A DNA stretch of 64,000 nucleotides from Bacteroidota bacterium (lineage in GTDB: Bacteria > Bacteroidota > Bacteroidia > AKYH767-A > OLB10), in the NCBI GenBank assembly GCA_016709725.1, contig JADJMG010000014.1, forward strand, positions 69,105 to 133,104, read 5' to 3'. Position numbers and translations under genes: made by a program. Positions 9,804-19,049 of this stretch are shown one piece after another; the first letter of the stretch is position 1, and each line of letters starts with the position of its first letter. The notes under the pieces are model-generated. The model made no database searches. It was not told the origin of the DNA and saw only the letters and a program-made list of their open reading frames with translations.

Positions 9804-10550
9804 ATGGCAAACAAAGAAACATCTGTTGTAGTAGAAGAAATTATTGTAAGTAAAATATACTTGGTTAGAAAACATAAGGTAATGTTAGATGTTGATTTAG
9901 CGGAACTTTACGGAGTAGAAACAAAAGTTTTAAAGCAATCTGTAAAACGAAACATTGACCGATTCCCCGATGATTTTATGTTTGAATTAACGCCAACAGC
10001 GAATAATTGGTTATGTCCCGATAGTAATTGCATCATGTATCAACGCGCGGATGAAGTAACGGGTGTTGCGGCAGTAAGTCTTGCTCGTCTAGATGGCGAT
10101 GCCGTTTCGGCCTATGGAGAAATGGCTGATGTGCAGTTTGTTGTGAATGCCGCTTATACGGGGAATCCAACAGTTACAATTCCGCTGAGCGATTACAGAG
10201 CTTTTGATCCCGTTGCAACGCCAATTTCTCTCTCACCGGTAGATGGTATCATTCAAGTGACGAATACATCGGTAGAAGAATTCTCATTGATAGATGGAGT
10301 TCGGTTGTTTCCAAATCCGACTAAATCATCAAGCAACATTTTATTTAATTGGAAAGGAAATGGCAGTGATAAAATGTCGATTCGTGTGTTGGATCTTTCT
10401 GGTAGAATGGTAGGTAATGCCATTCAACTAATACCTCAATATGGTATGAATAGTGTGGAGTTAGATGCTGAATCATTTGCTAAAGGAATTTATTTTATTG
10501 AGTTAAGATGCAATAACGAAAGTAAAGTCTTGAAGATGCTTAAGTATTAA
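9804..10550 (+). CDS. Chimeric ORF: ORF6N N-terminus joined to a T9SS cargo C-terminus
   Basis: Residues 1-62 from the ATG at 9804 are an ORF6N domain start (MANKETSVVVEEII, VMLDVDLAELYGVETKVLKQ, RFPDDFMFELT). I chose this ATG over a TTG at 9789 because it aligns with the paralog at 9385. After LT, at about 9992, the frame passes without a stop into an unrelated secreted-protein tail: a cohesin-like beta segment (DVQFVVNAAYTGNPTVTIPL), then a type A sorting domain (RLFPNPTKSSSN ... KGIYFIELRCNNESKVLKML). There is no signal peptide, so the sorting domain could not function. A deletion, a recombination at short homology or an assembly join would produce this. Function is unlikely. Confidence 0.7.
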   Translation: MANKETSVVVEEIIVSKIYLVRKHKVMLDVDLAELYGVETKVLKQSVKRNIDRFPDDFMFELTPTANNWLCPDSNCIMYQRADEVTGVAAVSLARLDGDAVSAYGEMADVQFVVNAAYTGNPTVTIPLSDYRAFDPVATPISLSPVDGIIQVTNTSVEEFSLIDGVRLFPNPTKSSSNILFNWKGNGSDKMSIRVLDLSGRMVGNAIQLIPQYGMNSVELDAESFAKGIYFIELRCNNESKVLKMLKY

Positions 10551-10557
10551 TTTGTAT

Positions 10558-10601
10558 TTCGAAGAGATAGTTAATTTATTTAGACTAATTATCTCTTCGA
10601 A
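10558..10601 (+). terminator. Hairpin after the chimeric gene
   Basis: A 16-base arm at 10558-10573 pairs with 10586-10601 (one mismatch). No T-run follows, so terminator function is uncertain. Confidence 0.45.
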
Positions 10602-10648
10602 GTGCTGATTAAGAAACCTTGATTGGATTCTCTTGTCTCAATTTTATT

Positions 10649-10656
10649 TAGTTTTG
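10649..10656 (+). promoter_or_regulatory. -7 element four bases before the HAD hydrolase start
   Basis: TAGTTTTG matches TAnnTTTG. Only CAAC separates it from the ATG at 10661, so transcription would begin at or next to the start codon, giving a leaderless mRNA. Confidence 0.6.
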
Positions 10657-10660
10657 CAAC

Positions 10661-11293
10661 ATGATGCAAGAACAGGAAGCCATCATCTTCGACCTCGGAG
10701 GTGTGATCATCGACCTCAGTTATCAACGTACCGCAGCGGAATTTGTAAAATTGGGACTTGAAAATTTTGATGGCATCTATTCCAAAGCCAAGCAAAGTAA
10801 TTTGTTTGATGATTTTGAAAAGGGTATACTATCGGTAGATGGTTTTAGAGCCGAACTAAAAAAGCATCTCCCCGAGAACACGAGTGATCATGAAATCGAT
10901 CAAGCGTGGAATGCCATGCTCATCGATATTCCAGTGCATCGAGTAGAGTTTATTAAGAAGTTAGGACAGAAGTATCGCATCTTTTTGTTGAGCAATACCA
11001 ATCGAATTCATGTAAAGGCATTTTCCAAAATGGCAGATGATATTTTCGGAAAAAATAATTTCCTCGGAATTTTTGAAAAATATTATTTATCCTGTGAGAT
11101 GGGTATGCGCAAACCCGATGCAGAAATTTTCGAAAAAGTATTAAGCGACAACAACCTCGATCGCACTAAAACGTTGTTTATTGATGATAGCAAACAGCAT
11201 ATTGAAGGCGCACAGCTGGTAGGTCTTTTAAGTGAGTTGTTAGGGGTAGAGAAGGGAGAGAAGATAGAAGAGAAGTATGGTTTTTTGATTTAA
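10661..11293 (+). CDS. HAD-family phosphatase (subfamily IA, YihX-like)
   Basis: A 210-residue cytoplasmic haloacid-dehalogenase-type hydrolase. Motif I is IIFDLGGVIID with the nucleophile Asp11, motif II is FLLSNTN, motif III is the Lys in RKPDAEIF, and motif IV is LFIDDSKQHIEGA. The DLGGVI form of motif I is found in glucose-1-phosphate phosphatase YihX and related epoxide-hydrolase-like HADs. The cap is a short helical insert after motif I. The substrate cannot be read from sequence. The start is set by the -7 element ending at 10656; ATG at 10664 is an equally close alternative. Confidence 0.85.
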   Translation: MMQEQEAIIFDLGGVIIDLSYQRTAAEFVKLGLENFDGIYSKAKQSNLFDDFEKGILSVDGFRAELKKHLPENTSDHEIDQAWNAMLIDIPVHRVEFIKKLGQKYRIFLLSNTNRIHVKAFSKMADDIFGKNNFLGIFEKYYLSCEMGMRKPDAEIFEKVLSDNNLDRTKTLFIDDSKQHIEGAQLVGLLSELLGVEKGEKIEEKYGFLI

Positions 11294-11394
11294 AATTTTC
11301 GAGTTTTTTCTTGACTATTTACGAGGCAAACGAATTGATTGCTTGAAAATAACGTTGAAGAGTATGGGGTTACTATTGATTTTTATACTAGTAT

Positions 11395-11434
11395 AAAACA
11401 GAAAAGGGTTGCATTCGCAACCCTTTTCTGTTTT
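11395..11434. terminator. Bidirectional terminator between convergent genes
   Basis: A perfect 18-bp stem (11395-11412 with 11417-11434) with loop ATTC. The stem ends are A-rich on the left and T-rich on the right, so it can serve both the HAD gene and the leftward T9SS gene ending at 11450. Confidence 0.85.
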
Positions 11435-11449
11435 ATGAATTAATTCATA

Positions 11450-14400
11450 TTAGCGAATTACATTTACTTTCGTCGTTTGAACTTTTCCATTGTTCTCGAG
11501 ACGGATAAGGTAATTTCCGCTTTCTAATGCAGATAGATTGATCGTTCTTAATGAAAGACCAGTTATATCTTCGAATCTTTCTACCATCATGGTTTGTCCC
11601 ATCATATTTTGGATGCTGATGGAAGTAATTCCATTTTCAGAAGTAAGATATTGAATGTTTACTTCAGATTGAGCAGGATTTGGATAGGCATTGCTGATTA
11701 GAATTCCTCCTTCCATGCTGTTCTCTGCAAGACGAATGGATTCTTCTGTCATCTGTGATTCGTTCGCTGGCAAATCGATGATGCTGTTGTTGATACCAAA
11801 TAGGTTGCAAATAAATGAACCGAATACTAGGAACGGAGCACCCTGAACATCTAAAGAAGCGCAGATACTACCACCACCTTGTACCAATAAATTATTCACA
11901 TCAAAACCTGTAGTTACGCCCGGTACAACAATAGCTAAATTGAGTGTAGCAGGATCATACACCAAGGTATGAATTCTATATAATCCTGTTTGCGTCACAG
12001 TAAATTGTGGATTCGCACCAGCTTGCTGAATAACTAAACCTTGTCCTCTTGTGAGTACATATACTACCTGATAACCTGCAGGTATATTGGAGTTTCCAAC
12101 AGGATTGCCAGTTAATACCGCACTTCCATTATCTAGACAGTTAAGAAACTGGTCTGGATTAATGTTTCCAGCATCTGGATTGTTCACGTTGAACTGTGCA
12201 CCCGCTACATCTAAAGAAGCGCAGATACTGCCACCACCTTGTACTAATAAAGAATTCACATCAAAACCAGTAGTAACTCCAGGAACAACGATTCCTAAAT
12301 TAAGTGTGCTATCATAAACAAGTGTATGAATGGTATAAAGACCACTTCCAGTTACTGTGAAAGAAGGTGTAGCATTTACCTGCTCAATCACAAGACCTGT
12401 ACCTGAAGTAAGAACATAAATTACACTGTATCCCGCAGGTACATTACTGTTTCCATCTGCAGTAGCAGAAAGCGTTCCGCCCGCTCCGCAGATGGTAGGG
12501 TTTACTGCAGTAAGTGTTCCTGCATTTGGATTGTTCACATTGAATTGTGCACCCGCTACATCTAAAGAAGCGCAGATACTGCCACCACCTTGTACTAATA
12601 AACCATTCACATCAAAACCAGTAGTTACGCCTGGTACAACAATGCTAAGGTCAAGTGTACTATCATAAACAAGTGTATGAATGGTGTAAAGACCACTGCC
12701 AGTAACATTGAAAGTTGGTGTAGCATTTACTTGCTCAATCACAAGACCACTACCAGAAGTAAGAACATAAATTACACTGTATCCCGCAGGTACATTGCTG
12801 TTTCCATCCGCAGTAGCAGAAAGCGTTCCGCCCGCTCCGCAAATGGTTGGATTAACTGCAGTAAGTGTTCCTGCATCTGGATTGTTCACGTTGAACTGTG
12901 CACCCGCTACATCTAAAGAAGCACAGATACTACCACCACCTTGTACTAATAAAGCATTCACATCAAAACCAGTAGTAACTCCAGGAACAACGATTCCTAG
13001 ATTAAGTGTGCTATCATAAACAAGTGTATGAATAGTATAAAGACCACTGCCCGTTACTGTGAAAGAAGGTGTAGCATTTACTTGCTCAATCACAAGACCT
13101 GTACCCGAAGTAAGAACATAAATTACATTGTATCCTGCAGGTACATTGCTGTTTCCATCTGCAGTAGCAGAAAGCGTTCCGCCCGCTCCACAAATAGTTG
13201 GATTTACTGCAGTGAGTGTTCCTGCATCTGGATTGTTCACGTTGAACTGTGCACCCGCTACATCTAAAGAAGCACAGATACTACCACCACCTTGTACTAA
13301 TAAAGCATTCACATCAAAACCAGTAGTAACTCCAGGAACAACGATTCCTAGATTAAGTGTGCTATCATAAACAAGTGTATGAATAGTATAAAGACCACTG
13401 CCCGTTACTGTGAAAGAAGGTGTAGCATTTACTTGCTCAATCACAAGACCTGTACCCGAAGTAAGAACATAAATTACATTGTATCCTGCAGGTACATTGC
13501 TGTTTCCATCTGCAGTAGCAGAAAGCGTTCCGCCCGCTCCGCAGATGGTAGGGTTTACTGCAGTAAGTGTTCCTGCATCTGGATTGTTCACATTGAACTG
13601 TGCGCCCGCTACATCTAAAGAAGCGCAGATACTACCACCACCTTGTACTAATAAAGAATTCACATCAAAACCAGTAGTAACTCCAGGAACAACGATTCCT
13701 AAATTCAGTGTGCTATCGTAAACAAGTGTATGAATGGTGTAAAGACCACTGCCCGTTACTGTGAAAGTTGGTGTAGCATTTACTTGCTCAATCACAAGAC
13801 CACTACCTGAAGTAAGAACATAAATTACACTGTATCCCGCAGGTACATTGTTGTTACCATCCGCAGTAGCAGAAAGCGTTCCGCCCGCTCCACAAATAGT
13901 TGGATTTACTGCTGTGAGTGTTCCTGCATTTGGATTGTTCACGTTGAACTGTGCGCCCGCTACATCTAAAGAAGCACAGATACTTCCACCACCTTGTACT
14001 AATAAAGCATTCACATCAAAACCAGTAGTAACTCCAGGAACAACGATTCCTAAATTAAGTGTGCTATCGTAAACAAGTGTATGAATGGTGTAAAGACCAC
14101 TGCCAGTTACTGTGAAAGAAGGTGAATTATTTACCTGCTCAATCACAAGACCTGTACCTGAAGTAAGAACATAAATTACATTGTATCCTGCAGGTACATT
14201 AATGTTTCCATTGGCAGTAGCAGAAAGTGTTCCGCCCGCTCCGCAAATAGTTGGATTAACTGCAGTGAGTGTTCCTGCATCTGGATTGTTCACATTGAAC
14301 TGTGCACCCGCTACATCTAAAGAAGCGCAGATACTGCCACCACCTTGAATCAATAAAGCATTTACGTCAAAGCCAGTGGTAACTCCAGGAACAACGATTC

Positions 14401-15175
14401 CTAGATTAAGTGTATTCGTGTCATAAACTAATGTATGAATCGTATACAAACCACCTCCTGTTACTGCGAACAAGGGAGTTGTATTTGTTTGTTCGATGAT
14501 GAGACCTGATGTTTTTGTCAATACATAAATGGTTTGAAAACCGCTTGGAACTACGGCGTTTCCATTTGGTGTTGCAGCGAGAACTGCAGAACCTGCTTTC
14601 GCACATACTGAATTAAAATTAGCAGTAATTGTACCTGCATTCGCTGCGCATAAACCAGAAGTAATATTTAGCGTATAGTCTTCTGTTTCACCTAAAAAGT
14701 ATGAACCACAATTAGGAGCATAACCTATACGTTTAACGGCCACTCTTACTCTAACATTTCCTACAGTTGCAGTTGCGGGAATGGAAATAGTTCCTGCTAG
14801 AGATACATTTGAAGTATCTTCAACCACGGTTTCGCCAAGATCATTGAAATCTTGGTCATTATTTAAATCAATGAAGATTCTAGTAAAGAATAAGCTTTTT
14901 AACAGCAAACGATCCGTTGTTATATTATAAGCAATGGTACCACCTGCTACTGCCGTTGCGGTTTGAGTCGTGAAATCTCCATAACCACCATTGTTTCCAC
15001 TCACGTTAGAAATGGTTCCTAAATCAAACCTTTCTATCCATAGTTTTCTGGTGATGGAATTAACTCCCTTCGTTTTGCAATAACTTTGCGCCTTCATACT
15101 TCCTGGAAGTATGAGTGCAAAAAGAATCAGCATTTTAAATACTGATCCAGTTAATTTTTGAAATTGTTTTTTCAT
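11450..15175 (-). CDS. T9SS-sorted secreted protein with GEVED domain and eight 117-residue repeats
   Basis: The product is 1,241 residues long. A signal peptide (ILFALILPGSMKAQ) is followed by a GEVED-type beta domain (about residues 75-172, with FIDLNNDQDFNDLGETV and VGNVRVRVAV ... LGETEDYTLNI). Eight repeats of about 117 residues then occupy residues 178-1118. Each contains ATANGN/ATADGN, YVLTSGTGLVIEQV, GLYTIHTLVYD, VVPGVTTGFDVN and VQGGGSICASLDVAGAQFNV. The first and last repeats are diverged; the six in between are nearly identical. The C-terminus is a type A sorting domain (ISNAYPNPAQSEVNIQY ... ESGNYLIRLENNGKVQTTKV). The protein should cross the outer membrane by the T9SS and be surface-attached or released. 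Adhesion or a structural role is likely, the ligand is unknown. A strong terminator lies at the 3' end. Confidence 0.9.
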   Translation of the reverse strand: MKKQFQKLTGSVFKMLILFALILPGSMKAQSYCKTKGVNSITRKLWIERFDLGTISNVSGNNGGYGDFTTQTATAVAGGTIAYNITTDRLLLKSLFFTRIFIDLNNDQDFNDLGETVVEDTSNVSLAGTISIPATATVGNVRVRVAVKRIGYAPNCGSYFLGETEDYTLNITSGLCAANAGTITANFNSVCAKAGSAVLAATPNGNAVVPSGFQTIYVLTKTSGLIIEQTNTTPLFAVTGGGLYTIHTLVYDTNTLNLGIVVPGVTTGFDVNALLIQGGGSICASLDVAGAQFNVNNPDAGTLTAVNPTICGAGGTLSATANGNINVPAGYNVIYVLTSGTGLVIEQVNNSPSFTVTGSGLYTIHTLVYDSTLNLGIVVPGVTTGFDVNALLVQGGGSICASLDVAGAQFNVNNPNAGTLTAVNPTICGAGGTLSATADGNNNVPAGYSVIYVLTSGSGLVIEQVNATPTFTVTGSGLYTIHTLVYDSTLNLGIVVPGVTTGFDVNSLLVQGGGSICASLDVAGAQFNVNNPDAGTLTAVNPTICGAGGTLSATADGNSNVPAGYNVIYVLTSGTGLVIEQVNATPSFTVTGSGLYTIHTLVYDSTLNLGIVVPGVTTGFDVNALLVQGGGSICASLDVAGAQFNVNNPDAGTLTAVNPTICGAGGTLSATADGNSNVPAGYNVIYVLTSGTGLVIEQVNATPSFTVTGSGLYTIHTLVYDSTLNLGIVVPGVTTGFDVNALLVQGGGSICASLDVAGAQFNVNNPDAGTLTAVNPTICGAGGTLSATADGNSNVPAGYSVIYVLTSGSGLVIEQVNATPTFNVTGSGLYTIHTLVYDSTLDLSIVVPGVTTGFDVNGLLVQGGGSICASLDVAGAQFNVNNPNAGTLTAVNPTICGAGGTLSATADGNSNVPAGYSVIYVLTSGTGLVIEQVNATPSFTVTGSGLYTIHTLVYDSTLNLGIVVPGVTTGFDVNSLLVQGGGSICASLDVAGAQFNVNNPDAGNINPDQFLNCLDNGSAVLTGNPVGNSNIPAGYQVVYVLTRGQGLVIQQAGANPQFTVTQTGLYRIHTLVYDPATLNLAIVVPGVTTGFDVNNLLVQGGGSICASLDVQGAPFLVFGSFICNLFGINNSIIDLPANESQMTEESIRLAENSMEGGILISNAYPNPAQSEVNIQYLTSENGITSISIQNMMGQTMMVERFEDITGLSLRTINLSALESGNYLIRLENNGKVQTTKVNVIR
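12172..14280 (-). repeat. Six near-identical 351-bp coding repeats
   Basis: The same boundary sequence (GCATCTGG/GCATTTGG followed by ATTGTTCAC on the plus strand) recurs near 12171, 12522, 12873, 13224, 13575, 13926 and 14277, an exact 351-base spacing. The units starting near 12873 and 13224 are almost base-for-base identical, which implies recent unequal crossing-over or gene conversion. Reads shorter than the array could mis-assemble the copy number. Confidence 0.9.
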
Positions 15176-15710
15176 TTAATTGGTTTTTAGTTAGTTTTTA
15201 ATTGATTTTTTAATTGATCTTTAAATTGGATTTAAAATAGGTTCTATTGAATCGTAATGAATAAAAAACACATTAAGGGAAAGATGGTTTGTCATAAAAT
15301 TGAAATATTTTCCTTTTCCAAGAATTGTCCAGTTATCTCTTGAAATAGTTATTGAATTGAAAATCCAATTCAATATTATGAACCATTTTTATAAGTAAAA
15401 TATTGAATAACAATTTGTTATTTAATATTCGAAAAAAAATTTAATTCTTTAATTATGATAAAATCAACATTGTAAAATGTAAAGATTGAGTGGGATACAA
15501 TGGTTTTAAAACGCTCTTTCAAAAATTTGGAAAAATTGAGCTAGCATTACTTTTATTGAAAATTGAATTGTTAAAACTAAATAGTAAGTGCAAACATTAA
15601 ATAATAAAAGAGATTTGATAAATAGAAAATCTTGCACGGGCCATAGCAAAGCCTCGCTATCAAATCAACTCATCTTAAAATTTTCAAACCTTTCCTGAAG
15701 CACTGCGGGA
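15176..15710. other. AT-rich intergenic region upstream of the repeat-protein gene
   Basis: Contains runs of TTAATTGATTTTT-like direct repeats near 15180-15230. No ORF, RNA or clear TAnnTTTG promoter was recognised on the minus strand. It presumably carries the promoter of the 11450-15175 gene. Confidence 0.5.
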
Positions 15711-16112
15711 TTATTTCTTCTCCTGACACAACTCCACCAAAACTCCATTCGTACTTTTCGGATGTAAAAAACAAATCAGTTTATTATCCGCCCCTACTTT
15801 TGGTTCTTTGTTTAATAAAATAAATCCTTCTCCTTCCAATCTTTTCATCTCTGCTAAAATATCATCCACGTCAATGGCGATGTGATGCATGCCTTCTCCT
15901 TTTTTATCAATGAATTTAGCAATTGGACTATCAGGTGAAGTAGCTTCCAATAACTCAATCTTATTCGGACCCACTTGAAAAAAAGAAGTTTTTACCCCTT
16001 CCGATTCTACCTCTTCAATTTTATAATGTGGCACATTGAATAATTTTTTGAAAAGTTCATTCGATTCAGAAAGTGACTTCACAGCAATGCCGATATGCTC
16101 TATTTTATTCAT
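15711..16112 (-). CDS. mce: Methylmalonyl-CoA epimerase
   Basis: A 133-residue VOC-fold metalloenzyme that interconverts (R)- and (S)-methylmalonyl-CoA, linking propionyl-CoA and succinyl-CoA metabolism. It begins MNKIEHIGIAVKSL, with metal ligand His6. HHIAIDVDDI (second-half ligand), KLICFLHPKSTNGVLVEL (Glu ligand near the C-terminus) and GVKTSFFQVG are all typical of the family. The length is normal. A TAAATTTG element ends four bases before the ATG, supporting this start. Methylmalonyl-CoA mutase is not in the window. Confidence 0.93.
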   Translation of the reverse strand: MNKIEHIGIAVKSLSESNELFKKLFNVPHYKIEEVESEGVKTSFFQVGPNKIELLEATSPDSPIAKFIDKKGEGMHHIAIDVDDILAEMKRLEGEGFILLNKEPKVGADNKLICFLHPKSTNGVLVELCQEKK

Positions 16113-16116
16113 AAGA

Positions 16117-16124
16117 CAAATTTA
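16117..16124 (-). promoter_or_regulatory. -7 element four bases before the epimerase start
   Basis: The minus strand reads TAAATTTG, then TCTT, then the ATG at 16112. This is the same spacing as in front of the rhomboid gene, ruvB and the HAD gene. Confidence 0.6.
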
Positions 16125-16229
16125 TAGTATTTTTTGATGTACTGATTGTATTTGTATTTATTCTAAATCTTAAAATTACTGAGGTTAAATCAATTTTGTG
16201 ACTTAAAACAAATTTGATTCATCAATGAG

Positions 16230-17066
16230 TTATCCTATTTTATCCGTTTCATCTGCGTCATCCGTGTTCAATTTTGGGTTCTTCTCCACATAAGTATATA
16301 AAATTTGTGGCGGCGTCGCTGTCTTAAGAGCATCATCATCCATTTTTAAATCATCACCCATCTTCAAATTTTCAAATTTATCTCCCATCAAGGGAGATTG
16401 ATCCATTTTCAAATTAATCTCACCGGAAGGGAGATCAATTTCATTCCCTTCCTCATCATAAATTTTATTGTCTTCGATTTCATCTTCCCAAACAAATTTC
16501 GGCCTTTGTGGTCCCTCTTTCCGATACAACCACGACAATAACAATCCTGCCAATCCACCAAACAAATGCCCTTCCCAACTCGTTTCTTTGAACCAAGGAA
16601 AGATTCCCCAAATCATACTTCCATATAGGAAAACGATAATCATACTCACCGCTAACATGCTTCTCCACTTTCTCCAGATCCCGCTGAAAAAAATAAAGGA
16701 CGCTAATCCATAAACAAGTCCACTTGCACCAATATGAAAAGAAGGTCGACCACCGATCCAAAGCCAAGCTCCGCCAATGAGCCATAAAAAGAAAAATACT
16801 TTGCCAGCCATGTCCTTGTAGAAATAATTCAACATGCCCATCAAGACAAATAACGGTACCGCATTGGAGAAAAGATGATCGTAGTCTTTGTGTATTAACG
16901 GAAAAGTTAAAATGCCTGTGATCGCTTCGAAAGAGCGCGGGAAAACACCATAGGTAGAAAAACTTACTTGTTGTGAAACTTCATAATACTTAATCAGACT
17001 TAATAGTCCAATGAAGATCGTCCCCGGAATGAAACTGCTAATTATATTTTTTACCTCAGGCTTCAT
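16230..17066 (-). CDS. Rhomboid-family intramembrane serine protease
   Basis: The 278-residue protein has about six transmembrane helices in residues 1-180, with catalytic Ser115 in HIGASGLVYG and catalytic His167 in WEGHLFGGLAG. HKDYDHLFSNAVPLFVLMG is the characteristic first membrane segment (HxxxN-like region). It cleaves transmembrane substrates, identity unknown. Residues 185-278 form an acidic cytoplasmic tail with repeated LKM(D/G)D motifs, longer than in minimal rhomboids and of unknown role. The start is supported by a -7 element four bases upstream. It is transcribed in the same direction as mce but from its own promoter. Confidence 0.92.
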   Translation of the reverse strand: MKPEVKNIISSFIPGTIFIGLLSLIKYYEVSQQVSFSTYGVFPRSFEAITGILTFPLIHKDYDHLFSNAVPLFVLMGMLNYFYKDMAGKVFFFLWLIGGAWLWIGGRPSFHIGASGLVYGLASFIFFSGIWRKWRSMLAVSMIIVFLYGSMIWGIFPWFKETSWEGHLFGGLAGLLLSWLYRKEGPQRPKFVWEDEIEDNKIYDEEGNEIDLPSGEINLKMDQSPLMGDKFENLKMGDDLKMDDDALKTATPPQILYTYVEKNPKLNTDDADETDKIG

Positions 17067-17070
17067 CCTA

Positions 17071-17078
17071 CAAATTTA
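17071..17078 (-). promoter_or_regulatory. -7 element four bases before the rhomboid start
   Basis: The minus strand reads TAAATTTG, then TAGG, then the ATG at 17066. A leaderless transcript is predicted. Confidence 0.6.
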
Positions 17079-17151
17079 TAAAAACAATTCCCGGATGTAT
17101 GTAAGATATGTTACGATCCGGGAATTGTTCTTGTTAATACACTAATTTAGA

Positions 17152-18911
17152 TTACTCTAACTTAATTATTTTCTCAGCGTAAATGCGATTTCCTTCTTGG
17201 ATGCTGATAATATAAACACCAGCTTTTAGATCATCGCCAAGATTGATGACGTCTGGTACTTGATTATATTTTGATAGTGAGATTAATTTTCCAGTTAATG
17301 TATGCAAACTAATTTCAGCACTTTTTAGGTTGGTCTGTTCAAGATGAATGGTGCAGTTTGTTTTAAATGGATTGGGTGAAATTTTTACTCCTGAAATTTT
17401 ATCTTGCTTTTCAATTCCGCTTATTGCTGAGAATTTAAAACAACTATCAAAAAACAATTGCACTACATCTGACGCTGCTTGTAATTCTGTCACTGAGGGT
17501 AGAGGGTTTCCCGAAACCGAAGTTCTGGCCCAAACAACAGCATTGGTCATATAACAAACTTCTCCAGGCTGCATGGTAAAGGGGCCTGAACTGACAATAA
17601 AACGCATGTCGTTCGCTTGGATACCTGAATTACCCATCGTCCATGGTGTAGGAAATAATGGATTCGTATTATTGGGATACATAAATGTGGTTGGTGTTGT
17701 AGTAGCTCCGGGACCAGAGCCTTTTCCATTGCCACCATAGGTTACTGGAGTACCATCAATCCAAATTGATTTCAGGTAATTATAATAGTCAAGTGTATTT
17801 GCAGGATTTCCTGTTGGTGAGTTGTTCACATTATTGTAATACATAAACGATGACATAAGACAATCCTCACCCAACTCATCAGTAAATCCATTGTGATTAT
17901 TGTCGATTCCATCATTTGAATCCGCGAGTGGTCCTTGCAAAAGTCAAGTCCGCATGCGGGAGGATTTACTCCATATCCTCCAGTTCCATTATCATCGAGA
18001 TCCCCGTTATAAACATAGCCTAAATCACGACCAACATCACAACCAACATAATCATCTGTGAAATTTCCTAAATCTACATCAACCCAAGCCCCGAGATGTG
18101 TTTGAAATAAGCTTCCGCTACTTCGATTGATGATTTGATATTTATAAAAAGTAGTGTTGTTGATTGCGGGATTTGTAGAGCTATAGGCAAAAGCTTGTGC
18201 GCGAATTTCCAAACCAATAGGTCCGCTGTTCGTTTCTGTTTTGATATTACCAATATCGTTAAATACCCACCAAATGGATTTATCTCCGAATAAATAATCA
18301 TTGCACTCCGTTAATCCTGTAGTTTGATTCACAGGATAATTTCCGCTCAAATTAAAATAGGGGTAATCTCCAGAAGTGTGGTTATAAATTCCATCATTGT
18401 TGGCGTCAAAAAAGGGAGCTAAATAGGGTAGTTGCCCTGCTGATACATTTCCATTGCCTGGCCAATTGATGATACCTGAAGATGCAATTCCGAAATTAAC
18501 AAAAGTGTTTACTTCAGCTTTAGTCATAGGATAAAGGTTGTCGTAAAAATTACAAGTAGCAGGAGTGATAGAACTCGCTCCTGAACCTGTATCTACACTA
18601 ATAGGTCCTGCCCAAAAATCGTTTTTACCTCCTTGTCTATACGTTTGCGCAGCCATCAATAATTGATTTGAAGCATCATAACCTCCAATCCATATGCTTC
18701 CACAGAAAATTGCGTTTTTTGAACTTCCAATGGGTACTTCATAGGTGTTTATGGTCGATATAGGATCCCACCATAAATCACCACCGTTCAAAATTTTTGC
18801 TCTGACATTGTTAACATCCAGATCAATTGATGCTGATGGATGTGGACAGTTTTGTGCAAATGTGCCAATCGAAATGAAGCACATTACAAGCACAGGAAGT
18901 GTGTTTTTCAT
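17152..18911 (-). CDS. T9SS-sorted secreted protein with one frameshift
   Basis: Two overlapping frames (18911-17826 and 17940-17152) form one protein of about 585 residues. The signal peptide ends at IGTFAQ. The secreted part contains DLWWDPISTINTYEVP, SIWIGGYDASNQL, FDANNDGIYN and SIWWVFNDIGN. The second frame continues QGPLADSNDGIDNNHNGFTD and ends in a type A sorting domain (VKISPNPFKTNCTIHL ... AGVYIISIQEGNRIYAEKII). Restoring one T in the T-run near 17940 (minus strand) fuses GLDF to LQGPLADSN. No enzymatic domain is recognised. This type of protein is common in Bacteroidota and of unknown function. Confidence 0.85.
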
Positions 18912-19036
18912 GACTATTAAATTTAGAAGATTAGGTTGTTTGAAGAAATTGATATTTTGGGTAAACGGCTAGTTTAATCTAAAAGTATATTTGAACTCAA
19001 TTAATTGGACATTTAAACTGTGTATTGTATTTCCTT

Positions 19037-19044
19037 TACTTTTG
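19037..19044 (+). promoter_or_regulatory. -7 element five bases before the WD40 gene start
   Basis: TACTTTTG, then CACCT, then the ATG at 19050. It decides the start at 19050 against an upstream in-frame start at 19020. Confidence 0.55.
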
Positions 19045-19049
19045 CACCT

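Noticed and set aside
12087..14072. Series of plus-strand ORFs of about 75-80 codons at 351-bp spacing
   Set aside because: They are antisense shadows of the repeated minus-strand gene; each copy simply reproduces the same open frame.
12172..14280. CRISPR-like array
   Set aside because: The repeats are 351 bp, contiguous, coding and lack spacers. No cas gene or short spaced repeat array exists anywhere in the window.
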